Shown: positions 7,095 to 14,640 of the stretch, piece by piece | Position numbering within the stretch: the first letter of the stretch is position 1 | Layout: every line of letters starts with the position of its first letter | Assembly (NCBI GenBank): GCA_013362195.1 | Contig: JABFWM010000010.1 | Location: 1-15,144, forward strand | DNA length: 15,144 nucleotides | Origin: Acidobacteriota bacterium | GTDB taxonomy: Bacteria; Acidobacteriota; Vicinamibacteria; Vicinamibacterales; 2-12-FULL-66-21 | Direction of reading: 5' to 3' | Translations under genes and position numbers: made by a program | Notes under the pieces: model-generated | The model's input: only the letters and a program-made list of their open reading frames with translations | The model's database searches: none | Told to the model about the DNA's origin: nothing

Positions 7095-8162
7095 ATGTTC
7101 AACGCATTGAAGCAGGCGCTGGCGACGCTCTTCGTGTTCGACTGGTCGAAGTTCGACGCGATGGCCGCGCTGCGCGCGACGACCGGCGTCGCTGTGCCGC
7201 TCGTCATTGGCGGCGCCGTCGGGAATTCCGGCATTGGCGTGTTCGGCGCGATGGGCGCGCTGTCGGTCGGGTTCGGCTCGTTTCACGAGGCGGCGCACCG
7301 GCGGGTGCCGGTGATGGTCGTCGCCGCGGCGGGCATGGCGGCCTCGATCTTCGTCGGAGCGATCGCCGGCTCGTCCGCTGTGGCGGCGACGTTCGCCGCA
7401 GCGGCATGGGGCGCGATGAGCGGCCTGCTCGCGGCGCTCGGCCCTGCGGCATCGTTCGTCGGCCTGCAGGCGGCAATTGGATTGCTGGTCGCCGCGGCAT
7501 TTCCGGCCGCGCCTGCGGTGGCGGCGGTGCGCGCCGCGCTCGTCATGGGCGGCGGTCTGGTCCAGATCGTTCTGCTGCTTGCGATCGAGCCGCGGCTGCC
7601 GGTCGACCCGCGGGCGGTGACGTCGAAAGCGGTATCGTCGATGCACGCGCTGCGCGGCCACGCGCAGCGCCGATCGCCGGCGTTGATGCACGCGCTGCGT
7701 CTGGCCGCGGCGCTTGCCGCCGCGACGGCGATTTACCGGGCGCTGGCGCTCCCGCGCGGATCATGGATCCCGGTCACGGCCCTGCTGGTGCTCAAACCGG
7801 ACCTGCACGAGACCTTCGCGCGCGGACTCGCGCGCATGGGCGGCACCGCGATCGGCGCCATCTGTGCGACGGTCATCATGGTCGCGATCTCGCCGGGCGC
7901 GCGCCTGCTCGTGCCCATGATTGCTGGATGCGTCTGGGCCGGCTATGCGGTGTTCCGGACCAACTACGCGCTCTTCACGATCTGCATCACGTGCTACGTC
8001 GTGTTCCTGATCGTGCTCGCCGGCGGCGCCGAGCCGGCGACCGCCTGGTACCGCATCGTCAACACGATCATCGGCGGATCGCTGGCGCTCGTCATTGCGG
8101 CGATCTGGCCTGTAACCGATGAGGTGTTGGGCGTTCCCACCGATGGCGAACGTCCCATATGA
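7095..8162 (+). CDS. FUSC-family inner-membrane protein
   Basis: The protein has 355 residues from the ATG at 7095. The frame is open back to 6960, but the upstream part reads as non-protein sequence. Several hydrophobic helices in the N-terminal half (about residues 20-160) lead to a short cytoplasmic part with ARRSPALMHALR-like basic residues (HAQRRSPALMHALRLAA). A second helix bundle contains ALPRGSWIPVTALLVLKPD and ARGLARMGGTAIGAI, the hallmark of the FUSC/aromatic-acid exporter-like C-terminal domain. Family members include fusaric acid resistance proteins and AaeB-type efflux subunits, but full AaeB proteins are about twice as long. Efflux of a small aromatic or organic acid is a guess. 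Its TGA overlaps the ATG of the kinase gene (ATGATG at 8159-8164), so it is translationally coupled to the signalling genes. Confidence 0.85.
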   Translation: MFNALKQALATLFVFDWSKFDAMAALRATTGVAVPLVIGGAVGNSGIGVFGAMGALSVGFGSFHEAAHRRVPVMVVAAAGMAASIFVGAIAGSSAVAATFAAAAWGAMSGLLAALGPAASFVGLQAAIGLLVAAAFPAAPAVAAVRAALVMGGGLVQIVLLLAIEPRLPVDPRAVTSKAVSSMHALRGHAQRRSPALMHALRLAAALAAATAIYRALALPRGSWIPVTALLVLKPDLHETFARGLARMGGTAIGAICATVIMVAISPGARLLVPMIAGCVWAGYAVFRTNYALFTICITCYVVFLIVLAGGAEPATAWYRIVNTIIGGSLALVIAAIWPVTDEVLGVPTDGERPI

Positions 8163-11100
8163 TGTTTATCCCCGCCGTGCCGAGTCCGGGTGACCAGATC
8201 CGTCGCGCTTCCGCCATCCGCGCCTTCGCGATCGCCGCCGCGCTGGTCCTCGTGTCGCTGCTGCTCCGCCTCGTGCTGTATCCGTGGCTCGGACTGGCGG
8301 TTCCCTACCTCCAGTTCTTTCCCGCGATCCTGCTCGCCGCGCGGTATGGCGGCCGCGGGTCGGGCATCGTCGCGACGATGCTCTCCACGCTCGCGGTGAT
8401 GTTCTTCTTTCTGGCGCCGATCGGCAGTTTCGCGGTGATGGCCATTGCCGATGTCGTCTCGATGCCGCTCTTCGTCATGATCGGCGTCGCGATCTCGGAG
8501 ATCAGCGAGTCGCTGCGCCGCGCGGTGAGGCAGGCGGAGGCTGCGGCGGCGCGTGCGGAAGCGGCCGCGGACGAGGCGACGCGTGCCCGGCGCCGCCTCT
8601 CCGACCTGGTTCGCGACGTTCCCGGGGTCGTGTGGGAAGCGTGGGGCGAGCCAGACGCGCGCGCGCAGCGGATTGACTTCGTGAGCGAGCACATCGAGCC
8701 GATGCTGGGCTACGCGCAGCGGGAGTGGCTGGACACGCCGAACTTCTGGCTGACGATCGTGCATCCCGACGATCGCGAGCGTGCGGGGCGCGAAGCGAAG
8801 GAGATTTTCCGTGGCGGCCAGGGCGGCAGCAGCGAGTTCCGGTGGGTGACGAAGGACGGACGCACGATCTGGGTCGAAGCACGATCGCGGGTGATCCGCG
8901 ACGATGCCGGCCAGCCCGCCGGCATGCGCGGCGTGACGATGGACATTTCACGCCGCCGTCAGCTCGAAGAAGAGCGCGGTGCGCTGCTCGCGCAGGCGCA
9001 GCAGCTCAACCGGCTCAAGGACGAATTTCTCGCGACGCTGTCGCACGAGCTGCGCACGCCGATCAACGCCGTGCTGGGATGGGCGCAGATGCTGCGGCGC
9101 GGCATGCTCCCGCCCGACCGCGTGCCCCCGGCCCTCGACGCCGTCGAGCGCAACGCCGCGGCGCAGCAGCGCCTGATCGACGAGCTGCTCGATGTCTCGC
9201 AGGTCGTCACCGGCAAGCTCCAGCTCAGGGTCGAGGATGTCGACTTCGCGTCGCTCGTCCACGGGGCGGTGGCGTCGATGAAACCGGCGGCGGAGGCCAA
9301 GTCGATCCGTCTCGACGTCGACGTCGACAACGAGATTGGCGGCGGCCGCGGCGATCCGCACCGGCTGCAGCAGGCGATCTGGAACCTGCTCTCGAACGCG
9401 GTCAAGTTCACGCCGGAGCACGGCTCGGTGCGCGTGGCCGTACGTCGCGAACCGCGGCACATCACCGTGATCGTCAGCGACACGGGCGAAGGCATCGATG
9501 GCACGACGCTGCCCTTCATCTTCGATCGCTTCCGTCAGGCCGACAGTACGACGACGCGGGCGCACAGCGGACTCGGGCTCGGGCTCGCGATCGTCCGCTA
9601 CATCGTCGAACTGCACGGCGGCACCGTGTCGGCCGAGAGCGCCGGACGTGGTGCCGGATCGCAATTCACGGTGGTGCTGCCGGTCTCCGCTCCCATCCAC
9701 CCGACGGTCGCGCCACCGGCGTCGACGCAAGCCGCGGACGCGTCCGAACGGGAGCGCGCGCCGCTCCAGCGCCTGGACGGCGTGCACGTGCTGGTCGTCG
9801 ACGATGACGATGACTCCAGGCGGATGATGGCGGAGCTGCTGTCCCGTCAGGGCGCGGACGTGTCGGTCGCTGCCGCGGTGGAAGAGGCGCTGGCGGCGTT
9901 CGAGGCGCACCGGCCGGATGTGGTCCTGGCAGACATCGAGATGCCGGGGCGCGACGGGTACGATCTGGTCGGGGACATCCGCGCGCGCGAGCGCGCCGCC
10001 GCGACCGCGCCGGTGCCGATCGCGGCCGTGACGGCGCAGGCCCGGCCCGAGGACCGCGATCGGGCGCTTCAGCAAGGTTTCCAGACGCACGTCGTGAAGC
10101 CGGTCGACATCCGCGCGCTCGTGTCGACGATCCGCGGCCTCGTGGCGCAATCGGGGACGACGATCCTGCTGGCGCTGATCTGCTCCGTAGGTGCGGCGCC
10201 GGTGTGCGCGCAGGACCAGACGCTCGCGGCACAGGACCTCAAACGGCTCAGCATCGAAGAGCTCACCGAGCTGGATATCACGACGGCGTCGAAACGCGCG
10301 GAGCCGCTGGCGCGCACCGCCGCGGCCGTGTCGGTGATCCGCGGCGAGGACATCCGCCGCGCCGGCGTCACCAGCCTCGTCGACGCGCTGCGTCTGATCG
10401 ACGGCCTGGCGGTGGCGCGTGCGGACGCCTCGACGTGGGCGGTGAGCGCGCGCGGCTTCAACATCACGACCGCCAACAAACTGCTCGTGCTCGTCGACGG
10501 GCGGACGGTGTATTCGCCGCTGTTCGGCGGCACATTCTGGTCGGTGCAGGACGTGCCCCTGGTGGACATCGACCGCATCGAGGTGACCCGCGGGCCGGGC
10601 GGCACCCTGTGGGGCGCGAACGCGGTCAACGGCGTGGTGAACGTCATCACCAAGTCGGCCGCCGACACGCGCGGCGGGCAGCTGCTGCTGGCCGCCGGCA
10701 ACGAAGAGCGGGCGATCGCGACGGCGCAGTACGGCGGCAGTCGCGCGAACCTCGACTACCGCGTCTACGGCAAATTCCGCTATCGCGACGCCAACGTCCT
10801 CACCGGCGGCATCGATGCGAACGACCCGCTGAAGTTCGCGCAGGCCGGGATGCGCGTGGAATCGAACGGCCAGGGACGCGATGTCTGGTTCATCCAGGGA
10901 GACGCGTACGTCGGCCGCGAGGGCCTGTTCAATCGGCGCGATACCCACGTCGATGGCGGCAACGTCATGGGCCGGTGGACGCGGCGGTTCTCACCGGACG
11001 CGGAATTGCGCGCGCAGGCGTACTACGACCACGTCTATCGTCGCGTCTTTCAGCAACTGCGCGACGTGCGCGACACGGTGGACGTCGATCTGCAGCAGCG

Positions 11101-12061
11101 GGTCGCGTTCGCCAGCCGTCACGATCTGCTGGTCGGCGGAGCGGTGCGGGTGAGCCGCGGCGACGACACCGGCAACGCCGCGTTCTACTTCGATCCCCGG
11201 AGCGCCGTCACTACCATCGGCGGCATCTTCGTGCAGGATGAGATCACCATCGTGCCGCGACGGCTGGTCGGCATCGCCGGCGTCAAGGTCGAGCGCAACA
11301 CCTTCACCGGCTTCGAGAGCCAGCCCGAGGTGCGCATCCGCTGGACGCCGAGCGCGGCGCAGGCGGTGTGGGCGGCGGTCTCGCGCGCGGTACGGCTGCC
11401 GACGCGGTTCGATACGGACCTGCGGTTCACCAATGCGAACACCGGCGCGATCACGCTTCGCGGCGGCCGCGACTTCGAAGCCGAGAAGCTGGTCGCGTAC
11501 GAAGGCGGCTACCGCCGGCAGTGGCGCGATCGTCTGTCCGTCGACGTGGCCGCCTACACCAACGTCTACGGCGACTTGCGCAGCGAGGAATTCCCGGCCG
11601 CAGCGGGAGAGCCGATCGTGCTCAGGAACCTGCTGAACGCACGCACCGCCGGGGTCGAGGTCGCCGCCACCGGCCGCGTGCTGCGCGCGTGGCGGCTGCA
11701 CGCCTCGTACGCCTATCTCCACGAGTGGTTCACCCTCGATCCCGGCTCGCGCGATCTCACCCGCGGCGTCTTCGAATACAACGATCCGAGCCACATGGCC
11801 ACCCTGCGATCGAACGCGGATCTGCCGCACGGGTTCGAGCTCGACGCCGCGCTCCGCTATGTCGATCGGCTGCCCCACCCGGTCGTGCCTGCCTACGCGG
11901 AGATGGACGCCCGGGTCGGCTGGCGTCCCGCGGCCGCGTGGGACGTGGCGCTCGTCGGCCAGAACCTGCTGCACGCGCATCACCCCGAGTTCCAGCTGTC
12001 GAGCCCCTTCCGCGCGGAGTTCGAGCGCGGGCTCTACGTGCGCACGACATGGCGCTTCTAG
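8159..12061 (+). CDS. Hybrid histidine kinase fused in frame to a TonB-dependent receptor
   Basis: One uninterrupted 1300-codon frame. Residues 20-112 form four membrane helices of DUF4118 type (FFPAILLAARYGGRGSGIVA). Then come a coiled coil (115-148), a PAS domain (about 145-265, with WLTIVHPDDR), HisKA with the phospho-acceptor His296 in ATLSHELRTP, an HATPase domain (N-box at 409-413, DTGEGI, GLGLGLAIV), and a receiver domain with acidic pocket D548/D549, phospho-acceptor D592 and K647. After the last receiver helix, a signal-peptide-like segment (668-685) leads directly into a full TonB receptor (686-1300) with plug and barrel. The frame starts at the ATG at 8159 (or 8162), overlapping the FUSC stop. 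No HPt or DNA-binding domain is present. I read no stop codon at the junction. Whether one polypeptide, a cleaved polyprotein or two products is made is open. Confidence 0.85.
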   Translation: MMFIPAVPSPGDQIRRASAIRAFAIAAALVLVSLLLRLVLYPWLGLAVPYLQFFPAILLAARYGGRGSGIVATMLSTLAVMFFFLAPIGSFAVMAIADVVSMPLFVMIGVAISEISESLRRAVRQAEAAAARAEAAADEATRARRRLSDLVRDVPGVVWEAWGEPDARAQRIDFVSEHIEPMLGYAQREWLDTPNFWLTIVHPDDRERAGREAKEIFRGGQGGSSEFRWVTKDGRTIWVEARSRVIRDDAGQPAGMRGVTMDISRRRQLEEERGALLAQAQQLNRLKDEFLATLSHELRTPINAVLGWAQMLRRGMLPPDRVPPALDAVERNAAAQQRLIDELLDVSQVVTGKLQLRVEDVDFASLVHGAVASMKPAAEAKSIRLDVDVDNEIGGGRGDPHRLQQAIWNLLSNAVKFTPEHGSVRVAVRREPRHITVIVSDTGEGIDGTTLPFIFDRFRQADSTTTRAHSGLGLGLAIVRYIVELHGGTVSAESAGRGAGSQFTVVLPVSAPIHPTVAPPASTQAADASERERAPLQRLDGVHVLVVDDDDDSRRMMAELLSRQGADVSVAAAVEEALAAFEAHRPDVVLADIEMPGRDGYDLVGDIRARERAAATAPVPIAAVTAQARPEDRDRALQQGFQTHVVKPVDIRALVSTIRGLVAQSGTTILLALICSVGAAPVCAQDQTLAAQDLKRLSIEELTELDITTASKRAEPLARTAAAVSVIRGEDIRRAGVTSLVDALRLIDGLAVARADASTWAVSARGFNITTANKLLVLVDGRTVYSPLFGGTFWSVQDVPLVDIDRIEVTRGPGGTLWGANAVNGVVNVITKSAADTRGGQLLLAAGNEERAIATAQYGGSRANLDYRVYGKFRYRDANVLTGGIDANDPLKFAQAGMRVESNGQGRDVWFIQGDAYVGREGLFNRRDTHVDGGNVMGRWTRRFSPDAELRAQAYYDHVYRRVFQQLRDVRDTVDVDLQQRVAFASRHDLLVGGAVRVSRGDDTGNAAFYFDPRSAVTTIGGIFVQDEITIVPRRLVGIAGVKVERNTFTGFESQPEVRIRWTPSAAQAVWAAVSRAVRLPTRFDTDLRFTNANTGAITLRGGRDFEAEKLVAYEGGYRRQWRDRLSVDVAAYTNVYGDLRSEEFPAAAGEPIVLRNLLNARTAGVEVAATGRVLRAWRLHASYAYLHEWFTLDPGSRDLTRGVFEYNDPSHMATLRSNADLPHGFELDAALRYVDRLPHPVVPAYAEMDARVGWRPAAAWDVALVGQNLLHAHHPEFQLSSPFRAEFERGLYVRTTWRF
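10157..10213 (+). other. Embedded signal-peptide-like segment between receiver and receptor
   Basis: These codons give TTILLALICSVGAAPVCAQ followed by DQ, with a hydrophobic core and small residues at -3 and -1 relative to a cut after a polar Gln or before it: a plausible signal peptidase I region near residue 685. The positive n-region would be supplied by the last receiver helix (IRALVSTIRGLVAQSG). In-frame GTG codons at 10121 and 10142 could serve as separate starts (MSTIRGLVAQSG or MAQSG), but neither has a purine-rich ribosome binding site at the usual distance. Confidence 0.6.
10214..12061 (+). other. TonB-dependent receptor portion of the fused frame
   Basis: This part encodes about 615 mature residues, complete for a small outer-membrane receptor. 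The leader LKRLSIEELTELDITTASKR is characteristic, as I recall, of receptors found beside YfiR and sensor kinases; its LDITTAS may act as a TonB box. The plug domain (about 715-820) has AAAVSVIRGEDIRRAG, NKLLVLVDGRTVYSPLFGG and RGPGGTLWGANAVNGVVNV followed by ITK. The barrel follows, with alternating aromatic beta-strands such as LHASYAYLHEW, and ends in YVRTTWRF. The terminal Phe is the standard signal for barrel insertion by the Bam machinery. Ligand unknown; its neighbours suggest signalling rather than, or besides, nutrient uptake. Confidence 0.92.
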
Positions 12062-12072
12062 GGCCGGGGGCC

Positions 12073-12615
12073 ATGCGCACGGCCGCGTGGCTGCTCACGT
12101 TGTGGACGGCGGCCGCCGCTGCACGCGCTCCCGAACAACGCACCACCACCGCCGAAGACGACGTCAAGGCGACGTTCCTGTTCAACTTCACCAGATACGT
12201 CGACTGGCCGTCGCCGCCGCCCGGCGCCGAGCCGTTTCGCGTCTGCGTCGTCGCCGAGCCCGCGTTTGCGGTATCGGTGGATCGAATCATCGCCGGCGAG
12301 ACGGCGCAGGGGCGTCCCCTGCAGCGGGTGACGCCGACGACGTCGGAGATGGCGCGCAGCTGCCAGATCCTGTTCATTGGCCGCCACGAATCGGCGCGGG
12401 CCGAGCGCTGGATGTCCGCGGTGCGCAGCACGCCGGTGCTGCTGGTCAGCGAGACGCCCGGGTTCTGCGAGCGGGGCGGCCACATCAATTTCATTGTCGA
12501 CGGCAACCACGTCGGCTTCGACGTCAACCAGGAGACCGCGTCGCGGGCGGGGCTCGAGATCAGCTCGAAGCTGCTGCGCGTGGCGCGGCACGTGACGCCG
12601 CGGGGCGCGCCGTGA
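12073..12615 (+). CDS. YfiR/DUF4154-family periplasmic protein
   Basis: The 180-residue protein has a signal peptide (RTAAWLLTLWTAAAAARA) and typical family motifs: VKATFLFNFTRYVDWP near 31-46, SCQILFIG at 96-103, VLLVSETPGFCERGGHINF at 122-140, and a C-terminal GFDVNQETASRAGLEISSKL ending in LRVA. In Pseudomonas, YfiR is a periplasmic inhibitor of the CHASE8-domain cyclase YfiN and is released by the outer-membrane lipoprotein YfiB. Here it lies between an outer-membrane receptor and a CHASE8-like kinase, fitting a messenger role between the two. Cysteines at 58, 97 and 132 match by spacing three of the four disulfide cysteines I recall for Pseudomonas YfiR; the fourth position is Asn139. 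The ATG follows the receptor stop by 11 bases with a GGGGG tract just upstream; its stop overlaps the next GTG start. Confidence 0.93.
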   Translation: MRTAAWLLTLWTAAAAARAPEQRTTTAEDDVKATFLFNFTRYVDWPSPPPGAEPFRVCVVAEPAFAVSVDRIIAGETAQGRPLQRVTPTTSEMARSCQILFIGRHESARAERWMSAVRSTPVLLVSETPGFCERGGHINFIVDGNHVGFDVNQETASRAGLEISSKLLRVARHVTPRGAP

Positions 12616-14543
12616 TCACGCGCCTGTTCCGCCGGATGCGGATCCGGCAGAAGCTCGTCGCGATGATCATGATGACGTCGGCGATCGTGCTGACGATTGC
12701 CAGCGGCGCCTACATCGTCTGGGAGTACTACCGGTCGCGCGGCGAGATGACCCGCGATCTCGCGGTCGAGGGACGGTTGATCGTGGAGAACACGACCGCC
12801 GCGCTGCAGTTCCGCGATCCCAAGACGGCGCGCGAGACGCTGCAGACGCTCGCCGTGCACCGCAGCATCCGGGCGGCCTGCCTCTACGACGCGGCCGGCG
12901 CGCCGTTCGCGTCGTATCTGGTGCCCGATGCGCGGCCGTGTCCGCCGCGGTCGGACCGGGATCGTGCGGCCTTTTCCGGCGATGGCCTCGAGGTCTTTCA
13001 GAGCTCCATCGTCGAAGGCCGACAGATCGGCGCGCTCTACCTGCGCAGCGATCTCGCGGCGCTCACCGAACGCGTGCGGCTGCAGAGCATCGCGGTCGCG
13101 CTGCTGCTGCTGATGGCGCTCGCGGTCGCGTGGCTGCTGTCGTCGTACCTCCAGTCGATTGTCGCGACGCCGGTCACCGGCCTGGCCCGCACCGCCGCCA
13201 ACGTCTCGAGCCGCGGCGATTATTCGATCCGCGCCGAAAAGACCACCGACGACGAGTTGGGCGAGCTCGTGGACGCGTTCAACCACATGCTGCAGCGGAT
13301 CCAGGAACGCGAGTCGGATCTCTCACGCGCCAACGAGGAACTGCGCCACGAGATCGCCGAACGGCAGCGCGCCGAGCAGGAGCGCGCCCTGCTGCTGGTG
13401 CGCGAGCGCGAGGCGAACCGGCTGAAGGACGAGTTCCTGGCGACGCTGTCGCACGAGCTGCGGACGCCGTTGAACGCGATCCTCGGCTGGACGCGCCTGC
13501 TGCGCGCCAACGCGCTCGTGCCGGGCGCCAGCGATCGCGCCCTCGAGAAGGTCGAGCGCAACGCCCAGGTCCAGGCGCGGCTGGTCGAGGACCTGCTCGA
13601 CGTCTCGCGCATCACGACCGGAAAGCTGCGGCTGGAGCTGCAGCCCGTCGACCTCGTCGCGCTGCTGAACTCCGCCATCGAGTCGATCCGTCCCGCCGCC
13701 GAAGCGCGCGACGTGCGGATCGAGCGCGACATCGACGCCTTCGCGCTCCCCACCGTCGGCGATCCCGATCGCCTGCAGCAGATCGTCTGGAACCTGCTGT
13801 CGAACGCCGTGAAGTTCACCCAGCCAGGCGGCCGCGTCACCGTGCGGCTGTCCCGCAAGGCCGGCATCGACGAGCTGGTCGTCGCCGACACCGGGGTCGG
13901 CATCGCCCCGGAATTCCTGCCCAGCGTCTTCGACACGTTTCGGCAGGCGGACGCCTCGAGCACGCGTCAGCACGGCGGCCTCGGACTCGGCCTCTCGATC
14001 GTGCGGCGCCTGGTCGAAATGCACGGCGGCCACGTCCACGCCGAGAGCGACGGCCCGAATCACGGGGCGACCTTCATCGTGCGGCTGCCGACGCGTCACG
14101 TGGATACGGCGCCAGAAGGGGACGAAGCACCGACGGTGGCGGCCGCGACCGGCGGCGCGCTGCACGGGCACCGGATCCTCGTCGTCGACGACGAGCCGGA
14201 TACGCGCGAGATGCTGGCCTCGGCACTCGGAAGCGCCGGCGCCGCGGTCAAGGCGGCGGGATCGGCTGACGAGGCGCTCCGCCTTGCCGTCGAATGGCGC
14301 CCCGACGTGCTCGTGAGCGATATCGGCATGCCGGGCGTGGATGGCTACTCGCTGATGGAGCAGCTGCGGGCCACGCTCGATGCCGAGGGCCCGCGTGTCG
14401 CCATCGCGCTGACCGCCTATGCCGGCGAGAACGATCGCCGACGCGCGCTCGCGGTTGGCTATCAGCATCACATCGCGAAGCCGATCGACCCGCTCGCGCT
14501 GGCCCGAACCATTCGCGAGATGCTCGACGCGCGCACCGCGTAA
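12612..14543 (+). CDS. CHASE8-HAMP hybrid histidine kinase
   Basis: The product has 643 residues from the GTG at 12612, which overlaps the YfiR stop by four bases (GTGA); the ATG at 12636 is an alternative, but both keep the first helix. Order: membrane helix 1 (about 14-36), periplasmic CHASE8-like domain (about 38-150, with VENTTAALQFRDPKTARETL and ACLYDAAGAPFASYL), helix 2 (157-180), HAMP (to about 235), coiled coil, HisKA with His281 in ATLSHELRTP, HATPase (N-box 394-398, DTGVGI, GLGLGLSIV), and receiver with D526/D527, D570 and K623. CHASE8 is the periplasmic sensor type of YfiN, so YfiR is the likely partner. As a hybrid kinase with no HPt or output domain it should pass phosphate to proteins not in this window. 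Confidence 0.93.
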   Translation: MITRLFRRMRIRQKLVAMIMMTSAIVLTIASGAYIVWEYYRSRGEMTRDLAVEGRLIVENTTAALQFRDPKTARETLQTLAVHRSIRAACLYDAAGAPFASYLVPDARPCPPRSDRDRAAFSGDGLEVFQSSIVEGRQIGALYLRSDLAALTERVRLQSIAVALLLLMALAVAWLLSSYLQSIVATPVTGLARTAANVSSRGDYSIRAEKTTDDELGELVDAFNHMLQRIQERESDLSRANEELRHEIAERQRAEQERALLLVREREANRLKDEFLATLSHELRTPLNAILGWTRLLRANALVPGASDRALEKVERNAQVQARLVEDLLDVSRITTGKLRLELQPVDLVALLNSAIESIRPAAEARDVRIERDIDAFALPTVGDPDRLQQIVWNLLSNAVKFTQPGGRVTVRLSRKAGIDELVVADTGVGIAPEFLPSVFDTFRQADASSTRQHGGLGLGLSIVRRLVEMHGGHVHAESDGPNHGATFIVRLPTRHVDTAPEGDEAPTVAAATGGALHGHRILVVDDEPDTREMLASALGSAGAAVKAAGSADEALRLAVEWRPDVLVSDIGMPGVDGYSLMEQLRATLDAEGPRVAIALTAYAGENDRRRALAVGYQHHIAKPIDPLALARTIREMLDARTA

Positions 14544-14568
14544 TCGGTTGCTGCGCACCGACGCCGCT

Positions 14569-14611
14569 GCGCACGAACGACCGGGTACGACCCTCGGACC
14601 TTCTTGTGCGC
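14569..14611. terminator. Structured hairpin between convergent genes
   Basis: GCGCAC (14569-14574) and GTGCGC (14606-14611) enclose an inner stem, CCGGGT/ACCCtCGG, around ACG with one bulged T. The structure fills the gap between the kinase (ending 14543) and the minus-strand gene (ending 14641), where a bidirectional terminator is expected. There is no long T-run on either strand. The 9-base sequence GCTGCGCAC also occurs directly repeated at 14550-14558 and 14566-14574. Confidence 0.4.
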
Positions 14612-14640
14612 GAGAACACCCCTCATCGGCGCCGTGCCTC

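Noticed and set aside
10079..10215. Frameshift joining two separate genes at the kinase-receptor junction
   Set aside because: Both sides are in the same frame and the receiver is complete through its last helix. The next frame gives a stop at 10176 but no better kinase end, so an indel is not indicated by the sequence, though read data could still show one.
8948..10948. Long minus-strand frame of 666 codons over the kinase and receptor
   Set aside because: Same reason: Arg/Val/Asp-rich shadow, while the plus strand has continuous recognisable domains.
14544..14640. tRNA-like fold in the convergent gap
   Set aside because: The paired segments do not form a cloverleaf, and there is no T-loop consensus on either strand.
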